Notes: generated by a model from the letters alone, not told the origin. A DNA stretch of 64,000 nucleotides from Rubellimicrobium sp. CFH 75288 (GCF_009904055.1 NZ_WYDP01000017.1:40081-104080), one strand, 5' to 3'. Shown: positions 10,076 through 19,609, counted from the stretch's first letter. A program made the numbers and translations.

Positions 10076-11946
10076 GCCGCCTCGCGCCGCAGCCGGGCGG
10101 CGATCAGCAAGAGCGCCGCGGGCGTCATGCCGTCGAGGCGCGCGGCATGGCCGAGGCTCGGGGGGCGGGCCTGCTCGAGCTTGGTGCGCAGCTCGTGCGA
10201 CAGGCCGGGGAGCGCGGCATAGTCGAAATCGGGCGGCAGGCGCAGACCCTCCTCGCGCCGCAGCGCCTCGGCGTCGCGGGCCTGCCGGTCGAGATACTGG
10301 GCATAAAGTGCCTCGCGCCGGATCTGGTCGCGGATGGGGGGCGGCGGCAGCGGCAGCGAGGGATCGAGCGCGGCGAGCGCCTCCCAGCCCGCATCGGCGA
10401 GCGCGAGCGCGCCCAGCCCGTCGCGGCTCGGCCCGTCGGGCGAGAGGTTGAGCCCGGCGCCTGCGAGCGCGCGGGCGGTGAAGCGGCGGGCGCGCAAGGC
10501 CTCGCGCGCGGCCTCGAGCGCCTCGGCCTTGGCCGAGAAGGCGGCCCAGCGCGCCTCGCCCACGAGTCCCCAGCCGCGCGCGAGCGGCGTGAGCCTCTGG
10601 TCGGCATTGTCGGCGCGCAGGGACAGGCGGAACTCGGCGCGCGAGGTGAACATCCGGTAGGGTTCGAGCACGCCGCGCGCGGTCAGGTCGTCGATGAGCA
10701 CGCCGAGATAGGACGTGGCGCGGCTGAACTCGACCGGCGGCTCGCCGCGCACGGCGCGCGCGGCGTTGAGCCCGGCGGCCAGCCCCTGGGCCGCGGCCTC
10801 CTCGTAGCCGGTCGTGCCGTTGATCTGGCCGGCGAGGAACAGGCCCGGCAGGGCCTTGAGCTCGAGCGCGGGCGAGAGCGCGCGCGGGTCCACGAAATCG
10901 TACTCGATCGCATAGCCCGGCTGGGTGATGACGGCCGCCTCGAGGCCGGGGATCGTGCGGACATAGGCCTCCTGCACGGCGGCGGGCAGAGAGGTGGAGA
11001 TGCCGTTGGGATAGACGGTCGGATCGTCGAGCCCCTCGGGCTCGAGAAAGACCTGGTGGCTCTCCTTGTCGGCGAAGCGCACCACCTTGTCCTCGATGGA
11101 GGGGCAGTAGCGCGGGCCCGTCCCCGCGATGCGCCCCCCGTACATGGCCGAGCGGTGCAGGTTGTCGCGGATGATCGCGTGCGTCGCGGCATTCGTGTGG
11201 GTGATGGCGCAGGCGACCTGGCGCACGGCGGGGCCGTCCGAGAGAAAGGACAGCATGGCGGGATCGTCGTCGCCGGGCTGCCTCTCGAGCCGGTCCCAGG
11301 CGATCGTGCGCCCGTCGAGCCGCGGCGGCGTGCCGGTCTTGAGCCGCCCCATGGGCAGGCCGAGACCGTAGAGGCGCGCGGCCAGCGCCCGGGAGGGCGG
11401 CTCGCCCACCCGGCCGCCGGGACGCGTCTCCTCGCCCAGATGGATGACGCCGTTCAGGAAGGTTCCCGTGGTCAGCACCACGGCCCCGGCGCAGATCTCG
11501 GAGCCGTCCGCGAGCCTGAGGCCCGCGGCGCGGCCCCCTTCCACCAGCAGGTCGGACGCCTCGCCCGCGAGGATCGAGAGCCGGGGCTGCGCGGCCAGCA
11601 TCCGCTGGACGGCCGCGCGGTAGAGGCGCCGGTCGGCTTGGGCGCGGGGCCCCTGGACGGCGGGCCCCTTGGAGCGGTTGAGCAGGCGGAACTGGATGCC
11701 GGCCGCGTCGGCGGCGCGGCCCATGATCCCGTCCATCGCGTCCACCTCGCGCACGAGATGGCCCTTGCCGAGCCCCCCGATGGCCGGGTTGCAGGACATC
11801 GCGCCGATCGTCTCGGGGCGCAGGGTGACAAGCGCGGTGCGCGCACCCGTCCGCGCCGCGGCCGCGGCGGCCTCGGTGCCCGCATGCCCGCCGCCGACCA
11901 CGACGACGTCGAAATCCCGTTCCCTGGCCTGTTTCACGTGAAACAC
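10072..11946 (-). CDS. mnmG: tRNA U34 carboxymethylaminomethyl enzyme MnmG (GidA)
   Basis: MnmG is the FAD/NADH subunit that, with MnmE, makes cmnm5U34 in several tRNAs. 624 residues; FAD-binding [15 protein letters not shown] near the N terminus, the conserved [20 protein letters not shown], and the [21 protein letters not shown] (in part) and [12 protein letters not shown] motifs. The start is GTG at 11946 giving (V/M)FHVKQARER. These codons are also a perfect parS site (11930-11945). A longer in-frame reading into mnmE is not family-like. It begins 4 bp after the mnmE stop, so both subunits of the complex are made from one operon. Confidence 0.95.
   Translation of the reverse strand: MFHVKQARERDFDVVVVGGGHAGTEAAAAAARTGARTALVTLRPETIGAMSCNPAIGGLGKGHLVREVDAMDGIMGRAADAAGIQFRLLNRSKGPAVQGPRAQADRRLYRAAVQRMLAAQPRLSILAGEASDLLVEGGRAAGLRLADGSEICAGAVVLTTGTFLNGVIHLGEETRPGGRVGEPPSRALAARLYGLGLPMGRLKTGTPPRLDGRTIAWDRLERQPGDDDPAMLSFLSDGPAVRQVACAITHTNAATHAIIRDNLHRSAMYGGRIAGTGPRYCPSIEDKVVRFADKESHQVFLEPEGLDDPTVYPNGISTSLPAAVQEAYVRTIPGLEAAVITQPGYAIEYDFVDPRALSPALELKALPGLFLAGQINGTTGYEEAAAQGLAAGLNAARAVRGEPPVEFSRATSYLGVLIDDLTARGVLEPYRMFTSRAEFRLSLRADNADQRLTPLARGWGLVGEARWAAFSAKAEALEAAREALRARRFTARALAGAGLNLSPDGPSRDGLGALALADAGWEALAALDPSLPLPPPPIRDQIRREALYAQYLDRQARDAEALRREEGLRLPPDFDYAALPGLSHELRTKLEQARPPSLGHAARLDGMTPAALLLIAARLRREAA
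11930..11945. other. parS: parS centromere site within mnmG start
   Basis: TGTTTCACGTGAAACA, identical to the 16-bp consensus parS bound by ParB. It covers codons 1-6 of mnmG and so is read as FHVKQ. It lies about 2.5 kb from parA and 3.3 kb from the proposed origin. This placement at the start of gidA/mnmG is frequent in alphaproteobacteria. Confidence 0.95.
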
Positions 11947-11950
11947 CGCC

Positions 11951-13228
11951 CTACTTGCCGATGCAGAACCGCCCGAAGATCGCGCCGAGAATATCCTCCA
12001 CCCCGACGCGCCCCACAAGGGCGTCGAGGGCGGCGAGCGCCCGGCGCAGGGCCTCGGCCGTCACTTCGGGGGAGGCGGCGGCGATTGCAAGGGCCTCGGC
12101 CTCGCGCAGGGCCTGCGCGCCCTCGGTCATGGCGGCGGCGTGGCGCAGCGTGAGCCCCGCGCCGAGAAGGGCCGTGCGGGCGGACAGGCGCCGGGCGATC
12201 TCGGCCACGAGCGCGTCAACCCCTTCGCCCGTCACCCCCGAAAGGCCGGGGCCGGGGCCGGGATGGCGGTCGGCCTGCGCGCGCAGCACGATGTCGTCGG
12301 GCCCCTCGGGCGGGGCGGAATGGCCGGGGAGCACGAGATGCACCCGCAGGTCGGCGGCGGCGGCCCGCGCGCGGGCTCGTTCCACACCCATGCGCTCCAC
12401 CGCGTCCCCGGTCTCGCGCAGGCCGGCCGTGTCGAGCAGCGTCACGGGCAGTCCGTCGAGCACCAGGCGCACCTCGATCACGTCGCGCGTGGTGCCCGCG
12501 ATCTCGGAGACGAGGGCGGCCTCGCGTCCGGCGAGGCGGTTGAGGAGGGTGGACTTGCCCGCGTTGGGGGGGCCGACGATGGCGACCTCGAAGCCCTCGC
12601 GCAGCCGCTCGGCCACGCGCGCGCCCTCGGCCTCGGCCTCGAGTTCGGCGGCGAGCCGGCCGCAGAGGCGGGCGATCTCGGGAAAGGCTTCGGGGACGTC
12701 CTCATCGCCGAAGTCGATCATCGCCTCGGTCAGGGCCGCGGCCTCGAGCAGGCGGTTGCGCCAGCCCTCGGCCCGGCGGCCGAGCGCGCCGCCGAAGACG
12801 CGCATCGCCTGGCGCCGCTGGGCCTCGGTCTCGGCGTCGAGAAGCGCCGACAGTCCCTCGACGCGGGCGAGGTCGAGCCGGCCGTTCGCGAGCGCCCGGC
12901 GGGCGAACTCGCCCGGTTCGGCGAGGCGCAGCCCGGGCTGGGCGGCCAGGGCGGCGAGGATCGCCGCGACCGCGGCCGGCGAGCCGTGACCCTGGATCTC
13001 GGCCGCCTCCTCGCCGGTGAAGGAGCGCCCCTCGGCGAAGGTCAGGACCAGCGCCTCGTCGAGCGGCTCGCCCGAGGAGGGGTCGCGCAGGATGCGCAAG
13101 GCGCGCCCGTGGGCGGGCAGCGGCCCCGCCAGCGCCTCGGCGGCGGCGCGGGCGCTGGGCCCCGACAGGCGGAGGACGGCGATGCCCGACCGGCCGGGCG
13201 GCGTGGCAGGGGCGAAGATCGTGTCCAT
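11951..13228 (-). CDS. mnmE: tRNA modification GTPase MnmE (TrmE)
   Basis: MnmE is the GTPase partner of MnmG in wobble-uridine modification. The 425-residue protein starts at ATG 13228 ([21 protein letters not shown]), with an N-terminal formyl-THF-binding domain. The G domain is inserted in the helical domain: G1 [15 protein letters not shown]2/G3 [10 protein letters not shown] and [10 protein letters not shown]. It ends with the catalytic C-terminal CxGK motif, here FCIGK. Full length. It lies 20 bp downstream of rho and 4 bp upstream of mnmG on the same strand. Confidence 0.95.
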   Translation of the reverse strand: MDTIFAPATPPGRSGIAVLRLSGPSARAAAEALAGPLPAHGRALRILRDPSSGEPLDEALVLTFAEGRSFTGEEAAEIQGHGSPAAVAAILAALAAQPGLRLAEPGEFARRALANGRLDLARVEGLSALLDAETEAQRRQAMRVFGGALGRRAEGWRNRLLEAAALTEAMIDFGDEDVPEAFPEIARLCGRLAAELEAEAEGARVAERLREGFEVAIVGPPNAGKSTLLNRLAGREAALVSEIAGTTRDVIEVRLVLDGLPVTLLDTAGLRETGDAVERMGVERARARAAAADLRVHLVLPGHSAPPEGPDDIVLRAQADRHPGPGPGLSGVTGEGVDALVAEIARRLSARTALLGAGLTLRHAAAMTEGAQALREAEALAIAAASPEVTAEALRRALAALDALVGRVGVEDILGAIFGRFCIGK

Positions 13229-13248
13229 GGGGCCCCGGCGGGCCGGGA

Positions 13249-14520
13249 TCAGGCGTTCATCGAGTCGAAGAAGTCGGCGTTGGTCTTGGTCTGCTTGAGC
13301 TTGGAGAGCAGGAACTCGATGGCGTCGGTCGTGCCCATCGGATTGAGGATGCGGCGCAGCACGTACATCTTCTGCAGGTCGGCCTTGTCCACCAGCAGGT
13401 CCTCCTTGCGGGTGCCGGACTTGAGGATGTCCATGGCCGGGAAGGTGCGCTTGTCGGCCACCTTGCGGTCGAGCACGATCTCGCTGTTGCCGGTGCCCTT
13501 GAACTCCTCGAAGATCACCTCGTCCATGCGCGAGCCGGTGTCGATGAGCGCGGTGGCGATGATCGTGAGGCTGCCCCCCTCCTCGATGTTGCGCGCGGCC
13601 CCGAAGAAGCGCTTGGGCCGCTGCAGCGCGTTGGCGTCCACGCCGCCCGTCAGCACCTTGCCCGAGGAGGGCACGACCGTGTTGTAGGCGCGGCCGAGCC
13701 GCGTGATCGAGTCGAGCAGGATCACCACGTCGCGCTTGTGCTCGACGAGGCGCTTGGCCTTCTCGATGACCATCTCGGCCACGGCGACGTGGCGCGAGGC
13801 GGGCTCGTCGAAGGTCGAGGAGATGACCTCGCCCTTCACGGAGCGCTGCATGTCGGTCACCTCCTCGGGCCGCTCGTCGATCAGCAGCACGATGAGGTAG
13901 CACTCGGGGTGGTTCTTCTCGATCGAGTGGGCGATGTTCTGCAGGAGCACCGTCTTGCCGGTGCGGGGCGGGGCCACGATCAGGCAGCGCTGACCCTTGC
14001 CGATGGGGGCCACGAGGTCGATGACGCGGCCCGAGCGGTCCTTGAGCGTGGGATCGTCGATCTCCATGCGCAGCCGCTGGTCGGGATAGAGCGGCGTGAG
14101 GTTCTCGAAGGCGACCTTGTGGCGCGCGCGCTCGGGCTCCTCGAAGTTGATGCGCTCGACCGAGACGAGGGCGAAGTAGCGTTCGTTCTCGCCCGGCTCC
14201 TGGATCACGCCTTCGACCGTGTCGCCGGTCCGGAGCCCGTACTGGCGGATCATCTCGGGGGAGACATAGATGTCGTCGGGGCCGGGCAGGTAGTTGGCCT
14301 CGGGGGAGCGCAGGAAGCCGAAGCCGTCCTGGAGCACCTCGAGCACGCCGTCCCCGCCGATGACCCAGTCCTCCTCGGCGCGCTCCTTGAGGATGGCGAA
14401 CATCATGTCGCCCTTGCGCATGGTCGAGGCGTTCTCGATCTCGAGTTCCTCGGCGAGGGCGAGAAGGTCCTTGGGCGATTGCGCCTTGAGATCGGCGAGG
14501 TTCAGGCGGTCCTGGGTCAT
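13249..14520 (-). CDS. rho: Transcription termination factor Rho
   Basis: Rho, the hexameric RNA helicase that ends transcription. 423 residues starting [16 protein letters not shown]-terminal helical and cold-shock-like RNA-binding domains ([22 protein letters not shown], in part), Walker [13 protein letters not shown], Walker [17 protein letters not shown], and the secondary RNA-binding loop [20 protein letters not shown] (in part). Highly conserved and intact. It is upstream of mnmE and downstream of hemJ with a 187-bp leader. That leader holds a small hairpin, CGGTCC-GGT-GGACCG, at 14549-14563; rho genes are often autoregulated through their leaders, which is only an inference here. Confidence 0.97.
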   Translation of the reverse strand: MTQDRLNLADLKAQSPKDLLALAEELEIENASTMRKGDMMFAILKERAEEDWVIGGDGVLEVLQDGFGFLRSPEANYLPGPDDIYVSPEMIRQYGLRTGDTVEGVIQEPGENERYFALVSVERINFEEPERARHKVAFENLTPLYPDQRLRMEIDDPTLKDRSGRVIDLVAPIGKGQRCLIVAPPRTGKTVLLQNIAHSIEKNHPECYLIVLLIDERPEEVTDMQRSVKGEVISSTFDEPASRHVAVAEMVIEKAKRLVEHKRDVVILLDSITRLGRAYNTVVPSSGKVLTGGVDANALQRPKRFFGAARNIEEGGSLTIIATALIDTGSRMDEVIFEEFKGTGNSEIVLDRKVADKRTFPAMDILKSGTRKEDLLVDKADLQKMYVLRRILNPMGTTDAIEFLLSKLKQTKTNADFFDSMNA

Positions 14521-14707
14521 GGAAATCCTGTGACGCGCGGCCCGCCCGCGGTCCGGTGGACCGGGGGGCGGCGCTGGTCGGACGCTCCCGCGAGGGAGGA
14601 CGGAGTCAAGGGTCGTGAAAGGCCGGCCCGGACGGGCGGCGCCCTCGACATAAGCGCCTCCGGGGCGGCGGTCAACGGGGGTCCCGACGAGGGGGCGGCG
14701 GGGCGGT

Positions 14708-15166
14708 TCAGAACGGCTTCACGACGACGGCCGCGACGATCACCACCAGAAGAAGCGTCGGCACCTCGTTCATCAGGCGGAAGGTGCGCCCCGAGCGGGT
14801 GTTGCGTCCGGCGGCGAAATCCCGCCGGCGGAAGGCACACCAGCCGTGGAAGGCCGTGAGCCCGAGAACGGCGGCGAGCTTGAGGTGGAACCACCCGGCC
14901 GTCCACCAGCCGCCGAGGCTGGCGAGCAGAAGCCCCAGAAGCCAGGTCGCGACCATCGCGGGGTTCATGATGGCGCGCAGCAGCCGGCGTTCCATGACGC
15001 GGAAGGTGGCATCGAGCGCCGAGCCCGCGGGGGCCTGCTCGGCGTGATAGACAAAGAGGCGCGGCAGGTAGAACAGCCCCGCCATCCACGCGACCATGGC
15101 GATCACATGGGCCGCCTTGAGCCACAGGTAGAAGGGCGCGAGCGCCTCCTGGACGGCATCGGGCAT
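14708..15166 (-). CDS. hemJ: Protoporphyrinogen IX oxidase HemJ
   Basis: HemJ is a heme-binding membrane protein that oxidises protoporphyrinogen IX to protoporphyrin IX. The 152-residue protein starts at ATG 15166 ([20 protein letters not shown]). It has four predicted membrane helices, the conserved first-helix His in [20 protein letters not shown], and the [19 protein letters not shown]-terminal segment (in part). Other frames running further upstream are not family-like. In alphaproteobacteria this gene sits near the replication origin; here its 5' side faces the candidate oriC and maf lies on the other side. Confidence 0.93.
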   Translation of the reverse strand: MPDAVQEALAPFYLWLKAAHVIAMVAWMAGLFYLPRLFVYHAEQAPAGSALDATFRVMERRLLRAIMNPAMVATWLLGLLLASLGGWWTAGWFHLKLAAVLGLTAFHGWCAFRRRDFAAGRNTRSGRTFRLMNEVPTLLLVVIVAAVVVKPF

Positions 15167-15243
15167 CGGCGATCCCTCCTCGGCGCCCTTCTTCTTCCCG
15201 TCGAAGGGGAAAGGGAAGAGGGGGCGGTGGGTCTGTGGACGGA

Positions 15244-15278
15244 GGGGACGACTCGGCACTGTCCTCCGAGTCGTCCCC
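15244..15278. repeat. 13-bp inverted repeat in candidate oriC
   Basis: Arms GGGGACGACTCGG (15244-15256) and CCGAGTCGTCCCC (15266-15278) are perfect complements around a 9-nt spacer. Each arm contains one GANTC site and one TCGTCC motif. As RNA it would be a strong hairpin. It lies 78 bp before the hemJ start on the other strand, so a terminator role is unlikely; an origin protein site or hemJ operator fits better. Confidence 0.7.
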
Positions 15279-15329
15279 AGGGGCTGAGGCCCGCCGGAGG
15301 GCGCAGCGGCCGGTTTCCGGGGCGAGTCC

Positions 15330-15344
15330 TCCCCAGTCTGGGGA
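15330..15344. repeat. 15-bp palindrome in candidate oriC
   Basis: TCCCCAGTCTGGGGA is a perfect odd palindrome with 7-bp arms around a central T. It lies between the 13-bp inverted repeat and the tandem AATCGTCC copies (15378-15385 and 15398-15405, 20 bp apart). Confidence 0.6.
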
Positions 15345-15481
15345 CAGCCGGGGGGAGCGGGGGGCGACTCGGGCACGAATCGTCCGACGACTTGCCCAAT
15401 CGTCCACCCCCCTTCCCCTCGGGCGGCGCCCGGGGCTATCTGTCCCGCCGTTATCCCCCGCTCGTCCCGGATGTCCTCCCC

Positions 15482-16093
15482 ATGATGTCGGCCTCTCCGG
15501 TTCCCCTTGTGCTTGCCTCGGGCTCGGCCACGCGGGCGGCGATGCTGCGGGCCGCGGGCGTCGTCTTCGAGACGATGCCGGTCGCCGTGGACGAGGCGGC
15601 GCTGCGCGAGGCCCTGCTGGCCGAGGGGCATGACGCGCGCGCCGTGGCCGACGCGCTGGCCGAGATGAAGGCGCTGCGCGCCTCGGCGCGCCGGCCGGGG
15701 GCGCTCTGCCTCGGGGCCGATCAGGTCCTGTCCTGCGACGGCACAATCCACGCCAAGCCCGACAGCCCGGAGGCGGCGCTGGACCAGCTTCGCGCCCTGG
15801 CCGGACGGACCCACCGGCTCCACTCGGCCGCGGTGATCGCCGAGGACGGGCGGCCCGTCTGGCGCGCCATGGGCGAGGCGCGGATGACGATGGGCCGGCG
15901 CTCGGAAGCCTGGTTGCAGGATTACGTCCGCCGCCACTGGGAGAGCATCCGCCATTCCGTGGGCGGCTACCGGATCGAGGAGGAGGGCGTGCGCCTGTTC
16001 GAGCGGGTCGAGGGCGACCACTGGACGATCCTCGGCCTGCCGCTGCTGCCGCTTCTGAACTTTCTGGCCGCGAGGGGGAGCATCCCGTCATGA
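15482..16093 (+). CDS. maf: Maf-like nucleotide pyrophosphatase
   Basis: Maf/YceF-family pyrophosphatase acting on non-canonical or modified nucleoside triphosphates. The 203-residue frame starts with two adjacent ATGs at 15482 and 15485 (MMSASPVPLVLASGSATRAAML). The family start LASGSATRAAML and the LCLGADQVLSCDG segment are present, with the conserved GGYRIEEEGVRLFERVEGDHW toward the end (in part). Frames reaching further upstream run through the candidate origin and are not family-like. First gene of a tight operon: its stop overlaps aroE in ATGA. Confidence 0.92.
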   Translation: MMSASPVPLVLASGSATRAAMLRAAGVVFETMPVAVDEAALREALLAEGHDARAVADALAEMKALRASARRPGALCLGADQVLSCDGTIHAKPDSPEAALDQLRALAGRTHRLHSAAVIAEDGRPVWRAMGEARMTMGRRSEAWLQDYVRRHWESIRHSVGGYRIEEEGVRLFERVEGDHWTILGLPLLPLLNFLAARGSIPS

Positions 16094-16929
16094 GCGATCG
16101 CGCGAGGACCCATCCGCTGGCCGGCGTCGTGGGATGGCCCGTGGCCCAGTCCCGCTCGCCGCGCCTGCACCGGCACTGGATGGCGCGCCACGGGCTGCCG
16201 GGGGACTACGTCGCGCTGGAGGTGGCGCCGGAGGACCTCGCGGAGGTGGTGCGGATGCTGCCGCGGGCGGGCTTCGTGGGGGTCAACGTGACCGTGCCCC
16301 ACAAGCGCGCGGCCTTGGCGCTGGCCGACGAGGCGAGCGAGCGCGCCCGCCGGGTGGGGGCCGCCAACACCCTGACCTTCCGCGACGGGCGCATCCTGGC
16401 CGACACGACCGACGGCGAGGGCTTCCTGCGCGCGCTGCGCGAGGGGGCGCCCGACTGGCGCCCCGAAGCGGGACCGGCGGTGCTGCTCGGGGCCGGGGGG
16501 GCGGCGCGCGCGGTGCTCGACGCGCTGCTCGAGGCGGGGGTGCCGGAGCTGCACCTGCTCAACCGGACGGCCGCCGCGGCCGAGGCGCTGGCGGCGGAAC
16601 TGGGGCGGGGCCGCGTGCGGGTGCGCCCGTGGATCGAGGCGGGCAATGCGGTGGAGGACGGGCTTCTGGTGGTCAACGCGACCGCGCTCGGCATGGAGGG
16701 CGCCCCGCCGCTGCGGGTGCCGCTCGACGGCCTCCATGCCGGGCAGGTGGTCACGGATCTCGTCTATGCGCCCCTCGAGACGCGGCTTCTGCGCGAGGCG
16801 CGGGCGGCCGGGGCGGTGGCGGTGGACGGGCTGGGGATGCTGCTCCATCAGGCTGCGGGCGCGTTCGAGGCGTGGTGGAGGGTCCGACCCGAGGTGGACG
16901 AGGACCTGCGCCGCGCGGTCCTCGGCTAG
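16090..16929 (+). CDS. aroE: Shikimate dehydrogenase (NADP+)
   Basis: AroE reduces 3-dehydroshikimate to shikimate in aromatic amino-acid synthesis. 279 residues: N-terminal substrate domain with GWPVAQSRSPRLHRHWM and the catalytic-Lys motif NVTVPHKRAAL, then an NADP-binding GAGGAARAVLDALLEAG, and DLVYAPLETRLLREA with DGLGMLLHQAAGAFEAW (AroE signature) at the end. Start ATG at 16090 overlaps maf; coaE starts 7 bp after the stop. Confidence 0.96.
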   Translation: MSDRARTHPLAGVVGWPVAQSRSPRLHRHWMARHGLPGDYVALEVAPEDLAEVVRMLPRAGFVGVNVTVPHKRAALALADEASERARRVGAANTLTFRDGRILADTTDGEGFLRALREGAPDWRPEAGPAVLLGAGGAARAVLDALLEAGVPELHLLNRTAAAAEALAAELGRGRVRVRPWIEAGNAVEDGLLVVNATALGMEGAPPLRVPLDGLHAGQVVTDLVYAPLETRLLREARAAGAVAVDGLGMLLHQAAGAFEAWWRVRPEVDEDLRRAVLG

Positions 16930-16936
16930 GCGGGAC

Positions 16937-17569
16937 ATGGACCGGCCCTTTGTCCTGGGGCTGACGGGTTCGGCCGCCATGGGCAAGAGCACGGCGGCCG
17001 CCATGTTGCGCGCGGAAGGTGTGCCGGTCTGGGACGCCGACGCGGCCGTGCACGCGCTCTACGGGCCGGACGGGGCGGGCACGCGGGCCGTGGCGGCGCT
17101 TCGGCCCGAGGCGGTCGGACCCGGGGGCGTGGACCGGGCGCGACTGCGCGCGGCGCTGCGCGACGATCCCGGATTGCTGGCGCGTCTCGAGGCGGCGATC
17201 CATCCGCTGGTGGCGGCCGACCGGGCGCGGTTCCTGGCGGACCACCGAGGCGCCGCCCTGGTCGCGCTCGACGTGCCGCTCCTGTTCGAGACGGGCCTCG
17301 ATGCCGTCTGCGACGGGGTGGCGGTCGTCTCCGCCCCCGAGGCGGTCCAGCGCGCGCGGCTGCGCGCGCGGCCCGGTCTGGGAGAGGCCGAGATCGCCCT
17401 GCTGCTCGCGCGCCAGATGCCCGATGCGGCCAAGCGCGCCCGGGCGCGCTGGATCATTCCCGGCGACACGCTGGACGGGGCGCGGGCGGCCGTGCGAGAC
17501 ATGCTGGCCGAGATCCGGGGCGCGCGCGGCGGCGGGACCGGACCGGAGGGGGCTGAGCGGACGGGATGA
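16937..17569 (+). CDS. coaE: Dephospho-CoA kinase
   Basis: CoaE performs the last step of CoA synthesis, phosphorylating dephospho-CoA. The 210-residue protein starts at ATG 16937 ([19 protein letters not shown]). The P-loop GSAAMGKST is intact, followed by [12 protein letters not shown] and [15 protein letters not shown], and a C-terminal [16 protein letters not shown]. Its stop overlaps the dnaQ start (ATGATG at 17566). Confidence 0.94.
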   Translation: MDRPFVLGLTGSAAMGKSTAAAMLRAEGVPVWDADAAVHALYGPDGAGTRAVAALRPEAVGPGGVDRARLRAALRDDPGLLARLEAAIHPLVAADRARFLADHRGAALVALDVPLLFETGLDAVCDGVAVVSAPEAVQRARLRARPGLGEAEIALLLARQMPDAAKRARARWIIPGDTLDGARAAVRDMLAEIRGARGGGTGPEGAERTG

Positions 17570-18282
17570 TGCGCGAGATCGTGCTCGACACCGAGACCAC
17601 GGGCTTCGAACCCGAGGCGGGCGACCGGATCGTGGAGATCGGGGCGGTCGAGCTGGTCAACCACCTGCCCACGGGCGAGACCTTCCACGTCTACATCAAC
17701 CCCGAACGGCCCATGCCGGACGAGGCCTTCGCCGTGCACGGGCTGGGGGACGACTTCCTGCGCGACAAGCCGGTCTTCGCCGAGGTGGCCGATGCGTTCC
17801 TGCGCTTTGTCGGGCAGGCGCGCCTCGTGATCCACAACGCCGCCTTCGACATGCGCTTTCTCAACCACGAACTCGGCCGGCTGGGCCATCCGCCCATTCC
17901 GGAGGAGCGGGCGGTCGATACGCTGGCTCTGGCGCGGCGGCGCTTTCCGGGGGCGCCCGCCTCGCTCGATGCGCTCTGCCGGCGCTTCGGGATCGACAAT
18001 TCGGGCCGCACCCTGCACGGGGCGCTGCTCGACAGCCAGCTTCTGGCCGAGGTCTATCTGGAACTGGTCGGCGGGCGGCAGCCGGGCCTCGTGCTGGAGG
18101 GGGGACCCGCCAAGCCCGCTCCGGCCGCCTCGTCCCCGATGGCGACGCGCGGGCCCCGGCGGGCCCGTCCGCGCCTCCTGCCGCCGCGGATCACGCCGGA
18201 GGAGGTCGAGGCGCACAGGCGCTTCGTGGAAGCGATGGGAGCGGGTGCGCTCTGGGCCGCCCTGCCGCGGCGGGCCGACTGA
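17566..18282 (+). CDS. dnaQ: DNA polymerase III epsilon subunit (3'-5' exonuclease)
   Basis: DnaQ, the proofreading exonuclease of the replicase. 238 residues with the DEDDh motifs: Exo [11 protein letters not shown], Exo [17 protein letters not shown], and Exo [17 protein letters not shown]. The C-terminal tail after about residue 175 is proline- and arginine-rich and probably tethers the alpha subunit. Length is normal. It closes the maf-aroE-coaE-dnaQ operon and converges on secB, 26 bp away. The presence of dnaQ here is usual near alphaproteobacterial origins. Confidence 0.95.
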   Translation: MMREIVLDTETTGFEPEAGDRIVEIGAVELVNHLPTGETFHVYINPERPMPDEAFAVHGLGDDFLRDKPVFAEVADAFLRFVGQARLVIHNAAFDMRFLNHELGRLGHPPIPEERAVDTLALARRRFPGAPASLDALCRRFGIDNSGRTLHGALLDSQLLAEVYLELVGGRQPGLVLEGGPAKPAPAASSPMATRGPRRARPRLLPPRITPEEVEAHRRFVEAMGAGALWAALPRRAD

Positions 18283-18308
18283 GCGCGCTCCCCGTCCCGG
18301 CGGCCGTC

Positions 18309-18890
18309 TCAGGCGTCGAGCCGCGGCGGCGCGCTGCCGGTCCCGCCCGTCCCCGCGGGGCCGCCATTCGCGGGAGCTGTCGCGGCCCCGGCCTGACCCG
18401 CGGCCTGGGCCCGGCGCGCGATCTCGGCCCGGTAGAGGGCCACGAAGTCGATCGAGTCGAGATTGAGCGCCGGGAACCCGCCGTCGCGCGTGACGTCCGA
18501 GACGATCCGCCGCAGGAAGGGGAAGGTCTGGCGGGGACACTCGATCAGCAGGTAGGCGTGCAGCTGGTCCTCCGGCACGCCCGCGATCTCGAACACGCCG
18601 ACATAGTCGATCTCGAGCGCGAACAGCACCTCGCCCGCGGCCTTGGTCCGCGAGGTCGCATTGAGCTTGGTCGCCACCTCGTACTGGTTCTCGGCGCTGC
18701 GGCGCTTGGCGTCGAGGGCCACCTGCACCTGGATCTCGGGCGTCAGGTCGCCGCCCACCCCCTTGCGCGCGAGCACGTTCTCGAAGCTGAGGTCGCGGAC
18801 ATACTGGGCGAGAATGCGCTGGGTGATGCGCACGGGCTGCGGCGCGGAGGGGGCGGCGCCTCCCTCGGGGGCTGCGGGGCTGTCTTGCAT
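18309..18890 (-). CDS. secB: Protein-export chaperone SecB
   Basis: SecB keeps preproteins unfolded and delivers them to SecA. The 193-residue protein starts at ATG 18890 (MQDSPAAPEGGAAPS). After a Pro/Ala-rich N-terminal extension come the family motifs ILAQYVRDLSFENVLA, LEIDYVGVFEIAGVPEDQLH (in part), and LIECPRQTFPFLRRIVSDVTRDGGFP (in part). The C-terminal tail is Gly/Ala/Pro-rich, longer than in E. coli. Convergent with dnaQ. Confidence 0.95.
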   Translation of the reverse strand: MQDSPAAPEGGAAPSAPQPVRITQRILAQYVRDLSFENVLARKGVGGDLTPEIQVQVALDAKRRSAENQYEVATKLNATSRTKAAGEVLFALEIDYVGVFEIAGVPEDQLHAYLLIECPRQTFPFLRRIVSDVTRDGGFPALNLDSIDFVALYRAEIARRAQAAGQAGAATAPANGGPAGTGGTGSAPPRLDA

Positions 18891-18968
18891 GATGTCCTCC
18901 CGGGACGAGTGGCCGTCGGTCGGCCGCTCCCTAGCACCCGATCCCCCCCGCCTCAATGCCGGGCCGGA

Positions 18969-19457
18969 TCAGTGCCGCGTCCAGCCCGAGGGACGGTGGG
19001 TCGGCCGCTTGGGAGGCGCGATCTCCTCCCATTCGGCGTCCGGAATGGGCTCCCCGCCGGAGGGGCGCATCGGTCCGGCCTGCCGAAGGGAGGCGAAGTC
19101 CGCCGGCTCGGACCCCGTCCCCTGCCGCCGCACGAGGCGCAGCACTCCGCCCTGCACTGGCGGCAGAAGCAGCAGCAGGCCCGCGAGGCTCGACAGGAAG
19201 CCCGGGACGATCAGCAGGGCCGCCGCCGCGACGCGGAACCCCCCCTCGCGCAGGGCGGGGCGGGGATCGCCGCCCCGCGCCAGCGCCGCCTGGGCCCGGC
19301 GCACCGCCGCCAGGCCGCCGTGGCGCAGCACCAGCGCCCCGAGCAGCGAGGACAGCACCACGAGAAGAAGCGTCGCAGGAAGGCCGGCCGCCTGTCCCAC
19401 CAGCACGAACCCCGCCACTTCCGCCAGAACCAGGCCGAGAAACGCCAGCCGCACCAT
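18969..19457 (-). CDS. fxsA: FxsA family membrane protein
   Basis: FxsA-like cytoplasmic membrane protein; the E. coli homologue is linked to suppression of phage F exclusion, and the basic role is unknown. The 162-residue frame starts at ATG 19457 (MVRLAFLGLVLAEVAGFVLV). Two hydrophobic helices at the N terminus and another pair at about residues 75-110 (FRVAAAALLIVPGFLSSLAG, the family hallmark P-G-F-x-T/S-D region) are seen. The C-terminal half is hydrophilic. A longer frame begins at 19517 but lacks a ribosome-binding site fit. Divergent from the Tim44-like gene. Confidence 0.85.
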   Translation of the reverse strand: MVRLAFLGLVLAEVAGFVLVGQAAGLPATLLLVVLSSLLGALVLRHGGLAAVRRAQAALARGGDPRPALREGGFRVAAAALLIVPGFLSSLAGLLLLLPPVQGGVLRLVRRQGTGSEPADFASLRQAGPMRPSGGEPIPDAEWEEIAPPKRPTHRPSGWTRH

Positions 19458-19609
19458 CGCCGTCCGCCCCTTCCTCCGACACCGCCCGGTGGACTTGGGC
19501 CGGACGCGACCATACATAGGTGATCCGGGACCGGTCCGCCACGGGGCGGGCCGTCCGCTACCGGATGCGTGAACCCGCGGAGGCGCGACAGGCGAGGAGC
19601 GACGAGGCC

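Larger units (their letters stand above)
15167..15481. other. oriC: Candidate chromosomal replication origin (oriC), hemJ-maf gap
   Basis: A 315-bp gene-free gap from which hemJ-rho-mnmE-mnmG-rsmG-parAB point left and maf-aroE-coaE-dnaQ point right. This matches the alphaproteobacterial origin neighbourhood (hem gene | oriC | maf-aroE side). It contains five GANTC sites between 15250 and 15381, six TCGTCC/GGACGA motifs, strong inverted repeats at 15244-15278 and 15330-15344, and one DnaA-box-like TTATCCCCC at 15451 (7 of 9 to TTATCCACA). No perfect DnaA box and no AT-rich unwinding element is visible, so this is inferred mainly from context and repeats. Confidence 0.55.
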
